Shown here piece after piece: positions 18,222-27,358 of a stretch of DNA of 64,000 nucleotides; the first letter of the stretch is position 1, and every line of letters starts with the position of its first letter. The translations under genes were made by a program, and so were the position numbers. The notes under the pieces are model-generated. The model did no database searches. It worked only from the letters and a program-made list of their open reading frames with translations, and had not been told where the DNA came from. The stretch lies in contig JACKDW010000005.1 in NCBI GenBank assembly GCA_020633295.1, positions 124,001 through 188,000 on the forward strand. The letters run 5' to 3'. The stretch is from Myxococcales bacterium (lineage in GTDB: Bacteria > Myxococcota_A > Polyangia > Nannocystales > Nannocystaceae).

Positions 18222-19339
18222 GGTCCGCTCAGTCTGTCTCGCGCGCCTGCGGGTGAGCCGGACGCGCGGGTAGAAGATGCCCCACCTGCGGCGCGCGGGG
18301 TAGCCGGGTCGTCCTCGGTCGCGGGCGTCACGGTCTCCCGCTTGGGCGCTCGCGCCTCCCGCACGCGCGCGCAGGGGTCGCGGAGCTCGTACGCGGACCC
18401 AGGATCCACGAGCAGCTCGCGCGGAACCGGGCCGATCGCGCCGCCGTCGACGGTCGCCGTCAGGTGCACCTGCGCCGGGCCGCGGTGATCGTAGTAGAGC
18501 AGCTGCAGGTGGTGCACGCCCGGCTCGAGCACGCGCGCGCCGCGAGCCTGCCGCGCGCGGTGGTTGCCCCAGTTGTTGACCACGCGATCGCTGCCGACGA
18601 GCAGGCGCGCGCCGTCGTCGGAGATCAGGTTGAACTCGATGGTGGTCGTGTCCTCGAGCACCATGCACGTGTCCCATCGGACAGCGAAGAAGTCGACCGG
18701 CATCGCGTCGCCCAGCGGCGAGTCGAGGCCCCAGTCGAAGTCGATGTCGCGGTCGCGCCGGCGCGCGGCCGGCTCGCCCGCGATCACCTTGCTGCGGTAC
18801 AGCGCCGCGCGCCACGGCCCCTCGTCGGCGGGCGCGCGCGTGGCCACGACGAGCGCGCTGACGACGAGCGCCGCGATCGCCAGCAGCACGAGCACGCCCC
18901 AGTTTCGCCGCGCCTGCGCGCGCGCGAAGCTGCCGCCTGTGCGCGCGCGATCGACCGCCGCGTACAGGCGACCGAGCAGGCGCACGTGCTCGAGCAGCGC
19001 GTCGCGATCGAGCGCGCGCGCCCCCTCGGCCCCGCCCTGCAGCGCCTCGAGCACCGCGCCGGCGCGCGCGCTCGCGGCCGGCGTGAGCGAGTCGATCCCC
19101 GGCAGCGCCTCGCGCCGCTCGTCCGCCCCGAGCCGCGCGCGCAGCTCGGGCAGCGACACGCCGTAGATCGCCGCCAGCGACGACCAGGCCGAGATCAGGT
19201 GCTCACGGGCCGCCAGCGCGCGCACGCGCGGGTCGAAGTCCAGGAGCACCGCGCGCGCCGCCGCGAGCTGACCGTGACCGGATTGCAGCAGCTCCGTCGG
19301 CGTCTCGGAACTCTGCGCCAGTGCGTGGACCTCGGCCAT
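18218..19339 (-). CDS. Membrane protein with PA14-like extracytoplasmic domain (paralogue 1)
   Basis: The 373-residue protein has an N-terminal Ala/Leu-rich helical cytoplasmic part (~1-145), one transmembrane helix (~146-165) and an outer beta-rich domain (~175-300). That domain has PA14-like features: WRAALYRSK, FAVRWDTCMVLED, FNLISDDGARLLVGSDRVVNNW and GVHHLQLLYYDHRGPAQVHL. PA14/GLEYA modules bind carbohydrates. The C-terminal ~60 residues are Pro/Ser/Arg-rich. The downstream ugd start overlaps its stop by four bases. Together with the next gene upstream it forms a paralogous pair in a glycan operon, so binding or guiding the polymer is plausible. Confidence 0.65.
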   Translation of the reverse strand: MAEVHALAQSSETPTELLQSGHGQLAAARAVLLDFDPRVRALAAREHLISAWSSLAAIYGVSLPELRARLGADERREALPGIDSLTPAASARAGAVLEALQGGAEGARALDRDALLEHVRLLGRLYAAVDRARTGGSFARAQARRNWGVLVLLAIAALVVSALVVATRAPADEGPWRAALYRSKVIAGEPAARRRDRDIDFDWGLDSPLGDAMPVDFFAVRWDTCMVLEDTTTIEFNLISDDGARLLVGSDRVVNNWGNHRARQARGARVLEPGVHHLQLLYYDHRGPAQVHLTATVDGGAIGPVPRELLVDPGSAYELRDPCARVREARAPKRETVTPATEDDPATPRAAGGASSTRASGSPAGARDRLSGP

Positions 19340-19397
19340 GTCGCCCGGAGCAGCATACTGCCGGGCTCCCCGCGGCGCGAGCCGGGCGCCCCGCCCC

Positions 19398-20444
19398 TCA
19401 GGGGCCGCAGGGGCGCAGCAGCTCCTCGCTCGGCTCCCGCAGCCAGCGCGAGGGGATCGCCGCCGGCAGCTCGCCCGCCAGCGACGCCGTCAGCGCCACC
19501 GCGTGGCCCCGCGCGAGCGCGCGGGCCTCGACGCGCAGGTGATGGACGCCTGGCTCGAGGGACAGACCTTCGCGCGTCGCGCTCGTCCTCGCCCGCGGCG
19601 CGCGACGTCTCGCGACGCCGCTCACCTCGTCGAGCTCGAGCCGCGTCACGCCGTCGACCTCGAGCCGCGCCGGCCCGTCCGCGGTGAGCTGAAACACCGG
19701 CCGCCCCGGGGCCTCGAGCACCAGGCAGGCGTCCCAGCGCGTCGTCAACGCGCCGTCGTCCGTCACCGGCAGCAGGCGCCCGTCCGAGCCGTCGCGCGCG
19801 GGCGCGAGCGCCGACGACGGTTCATCGGTCCCGAGGGACAGCTTCACCTCGCGCGCGCGAAGCACCCCGTCCGGCCGCCCCTCGACGAGCGGGCCGCTCC
19901 AGTACGAGACGCGCCAGCGCCCGCGCTCGAGCGCGCGGCCCGACAGCCACAGCACGAGCGGCATAAGCGGCACGATCCACAGCAGCGCGCTCGACAGGCG
20001 CGCCCGCCTGCGCGCCCGCCTGCGCGCGGGCGGTCCCCCGCGCCCCTCGAGCTCGATCGCGTCGAGCAGCCCCTCGAGGCTCGCCATGTGGGCCGCGAGC
20101 CGCCCGCGGGAGTCCGCGCCCACGTGGCGCCCGCCCTCGAGCAGCGCCGCGAGCGTCGCCTCGACGCGCGCGCGCTCACCCGCGCGCGCGGGCCACGGCA
20201 GCGCCCCGTCGCGCACGCGCTCGAGCAGCGACTCGGGGCGCCCGTCGTAGCGCCAGACGGGATCGATCCACGACACGAGGCGCCTCCAGGCGCGCACGAG
20301 GTGCGCCTCGACGTAGTACGAGGTCGTCGCCGGATCGGCCGCGACGGCGCGCGCGGCCTCGAGATCGCCGCGCGCCCGCGCGAGCTGCTGGGGCGACGGC
20401 TCGGGCGCGGCGCGCTCTTCCTTCGCGGCCTGCACCTCGCTCAC
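19398..20444 (-). CDS. Membrane protein with diverged PA14-like domain (paralogue 2)
   Basis: The 348-residue protein starts at GTG 20444 and shares the plan of its neighbour: a helical cytoplasmic part with YYVEAHLVRAWRRLVSW where the neighbour has AAREHLISAWSSLAAI, an Arg-rich stop, one membrane helix (~150-168), then an outer beta domain with WRVSYWSGPLVEGR, TRWDACLVLE, FQLTADGPARLEVDG and GVHHLRVEARALARGHAVAL. The resemblance is clear in the order of motifs though identity is low. The start overlaps the stop of the GT39-like gene (GTGA). It is followed after 58 bases by paralogue 1, so this is a tandem duplication within the operon. Confidence 0.6.
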   Translation of the reverse strand: MSEVQAAKEERAAPEPSPQQLARARGDLEAARAVAADPATTSYYVEAHLVRAWRRLVSWIDPVWRYDGRPESLLERVRDGALPWPARAGERARVEATLAALLEGGRHVGADSRGRLAAHMASLEGLLDAIELEGRGGPPARRRARRRARLSSALLWIVPLMPLVLWLSGRALERGRWRVSYWSGPLVEGRPDGVLRAREVKLSLGTDEPSSALAPARDGSDGRLLPVTDDGALTTRWDACLVLEAPGRPVFQLTADGPARLEVDGVTRLELDEVSGVARRRAPRARTSATREGLSLEPGVHHLRVEARALARGHAVALTASLAGELPAAIPSRWLREPSEELLRPCGP

Positions 20445-22192
20445 GGCGACCTCCGACCGCGCGCGCCCGGCCGCAGATCGCGGACGAGCGACAGCGTCGC
20501 GCCCTGGCGCTGCTCGGCGTAGATCACCGGGCTCGCCGCGTGCGCGCGCAGGCAGCCCTCGCGCTGGTAGCCGACGAAGAAGTCGGCCCCGGCGGCCCGC
20601 GTGAAGCGAATGTTCTGGCGCTCGTACTCGCGCGCGATCTCGACCGGGATGCACCCGGTGACCGTGAACTCCTCGGTCAGGAGCGCCTCGCGCTCGTGGG
20701 TCCACAGGTGCTCATAGAGCCCGGCGAACAGGCGCTTGTAGCTCTCGCCGTAGTAGTCCGTGTCGTAGCGCTCGAACGCGCCGGGCAGCCCGCCGACGAG
20801 GCGGTTGAAGAACACGTACTGGTGCGGGTGGAGGTGCACCATCACGCGCCCCACGTCGACGCACGCGCCGCAGACGATCACCAGCCACAGCGACGCGAAC
20901 ACGCGCCCGCGTCGCTCGAGCGCCCGCGCGATCACGACGACCGCGCTCGCCGCGAACACGGCGAGCAGCGGGATCAGGAACAGGAAGTGACGCAGGCCGT
21001 CGTACAGCGTCGAGCCGCGGACGATCGCGTAGCTCGGCGGGAACGCGGTCGCCAGCAGCAGCGTGAACCACAGCAGCGGCCGTCGGATGTCGGCGCGCAG
21101 CAGCCCGCGCCCGGCCAGCGCGCGCCACAGCGTCCACAGCCCGATCGCCGCCGCCGCGCCGAGCAGCGCCCAGTGCAGCACCGGCAGCTTGAACAGGAAG
21201 TAGCGCGGCAGGTAGTCCCACGGCGGCTCGGTCGTGCGGATCACCAGCTCGCCGAAGGGCATCTCGCGGTGATGCAGGTTGTAGGCGGTCATGCGCCCCA
21301 GCGCCTCGAAGGGGTGGCGCAGCGGGTCGAGCAGCGCCCACGGCCACGCGACCAGCATCAGCGACCACGCGCCGAGGCTCGCCGCGCCGGCCAGCGCGAG
21401 CAGCCGCGCCGTCACGCCGAAGGCCGCGTCGAGGCTCCCCGACACGACCGCGCGGTGGATCCCGTACAGCCCGAGCGCGAGCAGCAGATAGCAGATCGTC
21501 AAGATCCCGCCGACGCGCACGCACAGCGCCGCGCCGAGCAGGAAGCCGAGCTCCACCCAGCGCCGCGTCGGCACCCGCGGCAGCGCGAGCAGCACGCGCC
21601 CGATCCCGACCATCGCCCACACGTAGCCGGCGGCGAACGGGATGTCCTTCGGGTTGTTGAACATGTGCCCGTAGTAAACGGGCGTCAGGCTCAGCAGCAG
21701 CGCCGACCAGAACGCGCCCGCCGGGCCGTACAGCAGCCGGCCGAGCCGCCACGCGCCGAGGATCCCGAGCACGCCGACGCACGCGCCCAGCAGGTGGTTC
21801 ACGTCGTAGGGCGCGAGCCCGTCGGCCGACGCCGCCGCCGCCCGAAACAGCGCCGCGGTCGCGTCGAAGCCCCCGCCATACAGATAGTCCGAGTGGTAGC
21901 TGAGCGCCGCGCGGTTCTCAAAACCCGACGCGTACCAGGCGACGATGTGATCGCCGTAGTGCAGGTGCCAGCTCTCGTCCCAGGTGATCCCGTAGTCGCG
22001 AAAGCTCGCCAGGATCAGGATCACGAGCACGCCGAACAGCAGCGCGCTCAGGGCGTCGTAGATGATCCCCGTCGAGCGCTGATCCGACGAGCGCGGCTCG
22101 GTCGAGGGGCGTCCACGCGCGCTCCGCCCGGCGCGTGTCCCCGTCGCGCCCTCGCCCGCGCCCTGCTGCTCGCGCCGCGCCTCGTCGACCAT
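20441..22192 (-). CDS. GT39-like membrane glycosyltransferase
   Basis: The 583-residue protein has ten or more hydrophobic helices. After the first helix comes an acidic catalytic-site pattern, DYGITWDESWHLHYGD, as in polyprenyl-phosphate-sugar-dependent GT-C transferases (ArnT/PMT, PF13231-like). Further GT-C traits are PVYYGHMFNNPKDIPFA and RHFLFLIPLLAVFAA, and a C-terminal outer domain with paired Cys (VTGCIP, REGCLRAH). It would transfer a sugar from a lipid carrier to an acceptor on the outer side of the inner membrane. The gene starts seven bases after the uridylyltransferase stop. The acceptor (protein, lipid or polymer) is unknown. Confidence 0.8.
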   Translation of the reverse strand: MVDEARREQQGAGEGATGTRAGRSARGRPSTEPRSSDQRSTGIIYDALSALLFGVLVILILASFRDYGITWDESWHLHYGDHIVAWYASGFENRAALSYHSDYLYGGGFDATAALFRAAAASADGLAPYDVNHLLGACVGVLGILGAWRLGRLLYGPAGAFWSALLLSLTPVYYGHMFNNPKDIPFAAGYVWAMVGIGRVLLALPRVPTRRWVELGFLLGAALCVRVGGILTICYLLLALGLYGIHRAVVSGSLDAAFGVTARLLALAGAASLGAWSLMLVAWPWALLDPLRHPFEALGRMTAYNLHHREMPFGELVIRTTEPPWDYLPRYFLFKLPVLHWALLGAAAAIGLWTLWRALAGRGLLRADIRRPLLWFTLLLATAFPPSYAIVRGSTLYDGLRHFLFLIPLLAVFAASAVVVIARALERRGRVFASLWLVIVCGACVDVGRVMVHLHPHQYVFFNRLVGGLPGAFERYDTDYYGESYKRLFAGLYEHLWTHEREALLTEEFTVTGCIPVEIAREYERQNIRFTRAAGADFFVGYQREGCLRAHAASPVIYAEQRQGATLSLVRDLRPGARGRRSP

Positions 22193-22199
22193 CGACCCC

Positions 22200-23366
22200 T
22201 CACGAGCCGCGCGCGCGCAGCATCGCCGCGATCTCGCCTCGCCGGCGCGCGAGCTCCTCGGGGCTCTTGACCGGCAGGAACCTGGCCTCTGGACCCGATC
22301 GCTCGACTCGCAGGTACCGCGAGGGCAGGTGCGCCGTCAGCTCGCCGACGAGGCGCTCGAACTGGATCACCTCGCGGCCGCCGGCGCGCTTGCGCACCGC
22401 GTACCACGTGAGCTCGAAGTCGCGATCGAGGCGCGCCGCGTCGAACACGAGCGTGTTGGTGTTGAACAGCGGGACGCGATCCTGATCGAAGGAGCTCGGG
22501 AACGCGAAGGCCTCGACCAGGCGCAGCGCGCCGTCGACCCGCGCCGGCGCCCCGCCGCGATCGCCCGGCACCTTGTCGACGACCTCCACCGTCACCGCCG
22601 CGCCGCCCTCGAGGTGCGCGCCGATCACCGCCGGGTCCAGCGTCGCCGCGAGGTTGTCGACGTTCGACATCAGCAGCGTGCGCCCGCCGCCCTCCAAGAA
22701 CTCCGCGAGCGCGCCGGTCCGCCGCAGCGCGAAGGACATGTCCCCATGGCCAGGAGCGTAGAGCGACGGGCGCCCGTCCTCGTCCCGCGCGAGCGCGCCC
22801 GCCGACGTCAGCCGGACCGAGACCGCCTGCGAGAACACGCGCACCGGCACCTCCGGGCGCGCGAGCGCCGAGGCGAGCCGCGACACCTCCTCGTGGGTGG
22901 CGAAGCTCGTCATCACCAGCGCCGGCACGCGGGCGCCCGCGCGCCCCGCCACCGCCGCCGCGTCCGCCAGCTTCAGCTCGAGGAAGCCGCGCGCGTCGAT
23001 CACCGGGACCGCCGCCTTCACGACCTCGCCGAAGCGCGTCGCCATGCCGCCGGCGAGGATCACCACGCCGACCTCACCCGCGCCGATCGCCGCGAGCCCG
23101 CGCGCGTGCAGCCGCGCGCGCGCCGGAGTGCCCGGCGCCGGCAAGCGGATGACGTCCCCAGGCGCCGGCGGCTCGACCACGCCGCGCACGCGCCCGTGCT
23201 CGGGCTCGAGCGCGCCCTCGGCGAGGCGCGCCCGCTGGGCGACGAAGGCCGCGACGTCGAAGGCGAAGGCCTCCAGCGTCGCCCGCGTCTCCGCGTCGAT
23301 GTCACCCAGCGCGCCGGGCACCTTCGCGGCCGCGCAGGAGGGGCGTGGGGGCGTGCTCGAGACCAT
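22200..23366 (-). CDS. UTP-glucose-1-phosphate uridylyltransferase (UDPGP family)
   Basis: The 388-residue protein has the nucleotidyltransferase signature VVILAGGMATRFGEVVKAAVPV (103-124, read in two parts), the metal/substrate motif MSNVDNL near 232 and LFNTNTLVF near 300, typical of the eukaryote-type UDPGP family (PF01704) rather than the bacterial GalU family. The conserved Lys of the GGxGTRLGxxxPK motif is seen as VVKAAVP. It makes UDP-glucose from UTP and glucose-1-phosphate. As the first gene of the six-gene minus-strand run, it supplies the substrate of the dehydrogenase at its other end. Related sugar specificity (UDP-GlcNAc or other) cannot be excluded. Confidence 0.82.
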   Translation of the reverse strand: MVSSTPPRPSCAAAKVPGALGDIDAETRATLEAFAFDVAAFVAQRARLAEGALEPEHGRVRGVVEPPAPGDVIRLPAPGTPARARLHARGLAAIGAGEVGVVILAGGMATRFGEVVKAAVPVIDARGFLELKLADAAAVAGRAGARVPALVMTSFATHEEVSRLASALARPEVPVRVFSQAVSVRLTSAGALARDEDGRPSLYAPGHGDMSFALRRTGALAEFLEGGGRTLLMSNVDNLAATLDPAVIGAHLEGGAAVTVEVVDKVPGDRGGAPARVDGALRLVEAFAFPSSFDQDRVPLFNTNTLVFDAARLDRDFELTWYAVRKRAGGREVIQFERLVGELTAHLPSRYLRVERSGPEARFLPVKSPEELARRRGEIAAMLRARGS

Positions 23367-23550
23367 CTGGCGCGGTCACACAATCACACGGGTGGGCGGC
23401 TGTCGAGGCGTCCACCGACCCCGCGGGCTCGCCTCGAAACGAGTGACAATCCGCACGCGCGCGCGTGCGGGCAACGCCGTCCACAACGGGGCCGACGCGC
23501 ACGCCCGCGCCCGCGCTACACTCGTCGCAGTTTCGCCCGCCACCTGGCCC

Positions 23551-24759
23551 ATGAGCACCGCGAACGCCCCGCTCGCCCACGCCGGCGAGCCCGACCGCGC
23601 GCCCGTGCGCGCCGACCCGGCGCCCGCGTCGGCGCCGGCGCCCGACCCCGCCGCGCTCGACCCCGAGCTCTCGATCGTGCTCCCCGTGTTCAACGAGCGC
23701 GGCTCGCTGCCGGAGATGTACCGCCAGCTGACCGAGACGCTCGCGGCCATGGGCCGCAGCTACGAGCTCGTGTTCGTCGACGACGGCTCCGACGACGGCT
23801 CCGGCCCGCTGCTCGACGCGCTCGTCGTCGGCGACCCGCGCGTCTGGGTGATCCACTTCCGCAAGAACTTCGGCAAGTCGCCGGCGCTCGCCGCCGCCTT
23901 CGACCGCGTGCGCGGGCAGATCATCCTGACGCTCGACGCCGACCTCCAGGATGACCCCGCGTTCATCCCCGAGTTCGTCGCGCGGATCGAGGACGGCGCC
24001 GACCTCGTGTCCGGCTGGAAGCGACGCCGCCGCGACCCGCTCGGCAAGACGCTGCCCTCGCGCTTCTTCAACTTCGTCGTCCGCCGGCTCAGCGGCGTGC
24101 CGCTGCGCGACTTCAACTGCGGCTACAAGGCCTACCGCGCCGGCTGCATCCGCGAGCTCAACGTCTACGGCGGCCTCCACCGCTTCCTCCCGGTGCTCGC
24201 CAGCGAGCGCGGCTTCCGGGTCGAGGAGCTCGTCGTCGAGCACCGCGCGCGCCAGCACGGCGTCAGCAAGTTCGGCGCGCGCCGGCTCCTGCACGGCTTC
24301 CTCGACCTCCTCACCGTGCTGCTCGTGACCCGCTACCGCACCCGCCCGCTGCACTTCTTCGGCATCCCCGGGCTGCTGTTCGGCGTCACCGGCATCAGCA
24401 TCCTCGTCTACATGACCGTGCTCTGGTGGTTCGAGGTCCCCATCGGCACCCGCCCGCTGCTGACCCTGGGCGTGCTGCTGACGCTCGGCTCCATGATCAT
24501 GCTCGGCCTCGGCCTGCTCGGCGAGCTGCTCGTGCGCACCACCATCCGGCCCGACGAGGTGTTCTCGATCCGGGAGATCCGCGCCCACGATCCGCGCGCC
24601 GCGCCCGCGACCCGCGATCCAAACCGCCTGTCTTCGAGGTCATCTCCCTCGCTCTCTCCCTCGCCCTCTCCCTCGCCCTCTCCCTCGCCCTCTCCCTCGC
24701 GCTCTCCCTCGCCCTCTCCCTCGCCCTCCCCCTCGCCCGCACCGGGAGCGCGCCCGTGA
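23551..24759 (+). CDS. GT2 polyprenyl-phosphate sugar transferase with Ser-Pro tail
   Basis: The 402-residue protein has a GT-A domain (SIVLPVFNERGSL, VFVDDGSDDGS, LTLDADLQDDP with the metal-binding Asp residues near 128-134, RDFNCGYKAYR) followed by two membrane helices (~268-290 and ~300-326). This is the DPM1/ArnC/GtrB type that loads a sugar onto polyprenyl phosphate on the inner leaflet. It could supply the donor for the GT39-like enzyme encoded divergently. The ATG at 23551 is preceded by TACACT (23517-23522). The last ~36 residues are a Ser-Pro repeat encoded by a 12-bp tandem repeat, unusual for the family. Its stop overlaps the methyltransferase start in GTGA. Confidence 0.88.
   Translation: MSTANAPLAHAGEPDRAPVRADPAPASAPAPDPAALDPELSIVLPVFNERGSLPEMYRQLTETLAAMGRSYELVFVDDGSDDGSGPLLDALVVGDPRVWVIHFRKNFGKSPALAAAFDRVRGQIILTLDADLQDDPAFIPEFVARIEDGADLVSGWKRRRRDPLGKTLPSRFFNFVVRRLSGVPLRDFNCGYKAYRAGCIRELNVYGGLHRFLPVLASERGFRVEELVVEHRARQHGVSKFGARRLLHGFLDLLTVLLVTRYRTRPLHFFGIPGLLFGVTGISILVYMTVLWWFEVPIGTRPLLTLGVLLTLGSMIMLGLGLLGELLVRTTIRPDEVFSIREIRAHDPRAAPATRDPNRLSSRSSPSLSPSPSPSPSPSPSPSRSPSPSPSPSPSPAPGARP
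24644..24738 (+). repeat. 12-bp tandem repeat (Ser-Pro tail)
   Basis: About eight imperfect copies of TCCCTCGCCCTC end the glycosyltransferase gene, encoding SPSP. It also lies only ~20 bases before the downstream start. Changes in copy number keep the frame. Confidence 0.85.
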
Positions 24760-25352
24760 GCGCCCACGGCAACAAGCAGAAGCACGAGAGCCGCAACCCG
24801 GTCCAGCGGGCCCTGATCGCGCACTTCAAGCGCCACGCGCTGCGCCTGACCCGGCGAACAGGCCCGCGCTCGATCCTCGACGTCGGCTGCGGCGAGGGCT
24901 ACATGCTCGAGGCGCTCGTCCGCGGCGGCGTCACCGCCGAGCTGCGCGGCGTCGACCTCTCCGCCGCGGCCGTCGACGACGCGCGCCGCCGGCTCGGCGC
25001 GCGCGCGACCATCGAGCGCCGCGACGCCCGCGAGCTCGCCGAGCTCGGTGAGACCTTCGAGCTCGTCATGATGCTCGAGGTGCTCGAGCACATCCCGGAG
25101 CCGGCGCGGATGCTGCCGGTGCTCGAGCGCCTCGCCGCCCGCCACCTGCTGCTCAGCGTCCCCTGGGAGCCGTTCTTCCGCGGCCTCAACCTCCTGCGGG
25201 GCAAGCACGTGCGCGCGCTCGGCAACGACCCGGAGCACATCAACCACTGGGGCCGACGCGGCTTCCTCGACTTCGTCGGCGCGCGCTTCCGCGTGCTCGA
25301 GGCGCCCTGCGTGTTCCCCTGGGTGATGGTGCTGTGCGAGCGGACCGGCTGA
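24756..25352 (+). CDS. Class I SAM-dependent methyltransferase
   Basis: The 198-residue product has motif I ILDVGCGEGYMLEAL (near 40-54), the acidic end of strand 2 (LRGVDLS), motif II/III RRDARELAEL and VMMLEVLEHIPEP. It is a compact Rossmann methyltransferase (Methyltransf_11/23 type). The GTG start overlaps the stop of the GT2 gene, so translation is probably coupled, and the two proteins should act in one pathway. Since the partner makes a polyprenyl-linked sugar, the substrate may be a sugar lipid, but the acceptor is not shown by the sequence. KHVRALGNDPEHINHWGRRG is typical of the myxobacterial relatives of this subgroup. Confidence 0.88.
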   Translation: MSAHGNKQKHESRNPVQRALIAHFKRHALRLTRRTGPRSILDVGCGEGYMLEALVRGGVTAELRGVDLSAAAVDDARRRLGARATIERRDARELAELGETFELVMMLEVLEHIPEPARMLPVLERLAARHLLLSVPWEPFFRGLNLLRGKHVRALGNDPEHINHWGRRGFLDFVGARFRVLEAPCVFPWVMVLCERTG

Positions 25353-25356
25353 CGCG

Positions 25357-25884
25357 TCACCCGTCACGGGGCGTCACGCGCGTGTAGAAGCACGCGGGCG
25401 CGCGCTCGTCCGCGACGGCGACGCGCGGCTCGACGTTCGGCGGCAGCAGCTCGCGCAGGCGCCCGCCCTCGAGCCGCATGCGCACCGGGACGCCCAGCTC
25501 CCACCAAGTCATCCCGGAGTCCGCGACGCCGCTGCGGAGCTCGACGAGCTCGCCGTCGAGCGACCACTCGCCGAACACGCCTCGACCGGGACGCTCCTGG
25601 GGAGCGCAGCACGGGCGCGCGTCCGGACCGTCGGGCCGCGCCGCTGACGGCCACACGCGCAGGCGACGCTCGGGCTCAAACAAGAGCTCGGCGCGCTCGG
25701 GGTGCTGGGCGCACGGGCGCCACACGCCCATCAGCGCGTCCGCAGTCACGACCGCGTCCGGCCGCTCGCTGCGCGCGCTCGCGTCCTCACGCGGCGTTTC
25801 GTCGACATGGGGCGCGGCCTTCGACGCGCACGCGAGCGCGCACGAGAGGGCCACCACGGTGAGCGAGAGCGCGATCATTCGCAT
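25357..25884 (-). CDS. Predicted lipoprotein of unknown function
   Basis: The 175-residue product (ATG 25884) has a lipoprotein leader MIALSLTVVALSCALAC with Cys19. The mature domain has GVWRPCAQHPERAELLFEP and GVFGEWSLDGELVELRSG, a beta pattern like small META/lipocalin-like or copper-resistance NlpE-type folds, with Cys pairs (ARPCCAP, PACFYTR). I do not recognise a family. It converges on the methyltransferase gene with only four bases between stops. Function not assigned. Confidence 0.65.
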   Translation of the reverse strand: MRMIALSLTVVALSCALACASKAAPHVDETPREDASARSERPDAVVTADALMGVWRPCAQHPERAELLFEPERRLRVWPSAARPDGPDARPCCAPQERPGRGVFGEWSLDGELVELRSGVADSGMTWWELGVPVRMRLEGGRLRELLPPNVEPRVAVADERAPACFYTRVTPRDG

Positions 25885-25984
25885 CACCCATGAATAGACC
25901 CCCGCGCCGACGATGGTTGTAAAGGTCCTGTCAAACAGGACGTCTTCGCGGCTCGACGGGCTCGCGCGCGACGACACGCGGCCG

Positions 25985-27142
25985 CTAGCGGGCGAGCAGC
26001 TTCGTCAGGTCCTTCGTCAGGTTCTTCTGGTGGGCCTCGAGCGTCCCGCCGCCGATCTCGAGCAGCTTCGCGTCACGCCACAGGCGCTCGACCGGGAACT
26101 CCTTGCAGTAGCCCGCGCCGCCCATCACCTGCATCGCGTAGTCGGCGACCATCTTGCCGACCGGCGCCGCGAACAGCTTCGCCGCGTCCGAGCCGATGCG
26201 GTTGCGGACCTCGGGGCCCACGTCGCGCGCGACGTTGTAGACCAGCGCCTTCGCGGCGGCCGTCGCCGCGTAGCCCTCGCCGATGTAGCGCTGGATCTGA
26301 CCGAAGCGGTTGATCGGGTTGCGGAACGCCTTGCGCTCCTCCGCGTAGCGCACCATCAGCTCGACGCAGCGCTCGGCGATGCCGACGCTCATCGCCGCCA
26401 GCGTCAGGCGCTCGATCTCGAGGTTCCGCATCATGTGCGTGAGCCCCTCGCCCTCGCCGCCGAGCAGGTTGCTCGCGGGGATCCGGCAGTCCTCGAAGAT
26501 CAGCTCCGACATGGTCGAGCCGCGCATGCCGAGCTTGTCGATGTGGTTCGAAGTCGAGAAGCCCGGGCAGTCGCGGTCGACGACGAACGCGGTGATCCGC
26601 CCCTCGAGCTTCGCGTAGAACAGGAAGCAGTGACCCTCGCAGCCGTTGGTGATGTAGGTCTTCGTGCCGTTGACCACGAACTCGTCGCCCGCGCGCGTGG
26701 CGGTCGTCGTCATCCCGAGCACGTCGGTGCCGGCGCCCGGCTCGGTCATGCCCATGCCCGCGACCCACTCGCCGCTGAGCACCTTGTCGAGGTAGCGCTC
26801 GCGCTGCTCGGCGTTGGAGCAGTGGTAGAAGTTGTTCACGAACAGCATCGAGTGGGCGAGGTACGCGAGGCAGAAGCCGGGGTCGTACTTCGACAGCTCG
26901 TGGTGGACGATGACCGCGGCCACCGCGTCCATCCCGGCGCCGCCGTCGTCCTCGGGGATCGTGATCCCGAGCAGCCCGAGGTCGCCGAGACGCGCGAACA
27001 GCTCGCGGTTCAGCTCGCCGCGCTCGTCGTGCGCGGCGGCCTGCGGATCGACCTCCTTGCGCGCGAAGTCGGCCACCATCTCGCGCAGCATCCGGTGCTC
27101 CTCGGAGGGGTTAAACAGGAGGTCCGAAGTTCCGCCGTGCAT
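25985..27142 (-). CDS. Acyl-CoA dehydrogenase
   Basis: The ~385-residue protein has the three ACAD parts: N-terminal helices, the middle beta domain with the FAD signature GMTEPGAGTDVLGMTTTA and the ITNGCEGHCFLFYAK strand, and the C-terminal helices with YAEERKAFRNPINRFGQIQ and VMGGAGYCKEFPVERLWRDA. LLEIGGGTLEAHQKN ends the protein and carries the Glu expected near the C-terminus in this family. It oxidises an acyl-CoA to the 2-enoyl-CoA with FAD, passing electrons to ETF. Chain specificity is not readable; isovaleryl- or short-chain-type proteins are closest in style. The start is uncertain between ATGs at 27142 and 27154. No other beta-oxidation gene is adjacent. Confidence 0.92.
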   Translation of the reverse strand: MHGGTSDLLFNPSEEHRMLREMVADFARKEVDPQAAAHDERGELNRELFARLGDLGLLGITIPEDDGGAGMDAVAAVIVHHELSKYDPGFCLAYLAHSMLFVNNFYHCSNAEQRERYLDKVLSGEWVAGMGMTEPGAGTDVLGMTTTATRAGDEFVVNGTKTYITNGCEGHCFLFYAKLEGRITAFVVDRDCPGFSTSNHIDKLGMRGSTMSELIFEDCRIPASNLLGGEGEGLTHMMRNLEIERLTLAAMSVGIAERCVELMVRYAEERKAFRNPINRFGQIQRYIGEGYAATAAAKALVYNVARDVGPEVRNRIGSDAAKLFAAPVGKMVADYAMQVMGGAGYCKEFPVERLWRDAKLLEIGGGTLEAHQKNLTKDLTKLLAR

Positions 27143-27358
27143 GCACAAAACCATGCACCCGAAGCCGCGCGCGCGGCAAAGCGCGGGCGTGTGTGAACGC
27201 TCAAACGCCCCGGCGTCGCCCGCCCCGCCGCGACGCCGCGACGCGGCGACGGCCGTCGCCGCCCGGTGACGATGTTCCTGTCCGAATAGCCAGAAGTCAC
27301 GCAGAGCGCGACGCGGCGATCGCTCGGATCCGGCCGCGTCACGCCCGCGCGACGTCGA

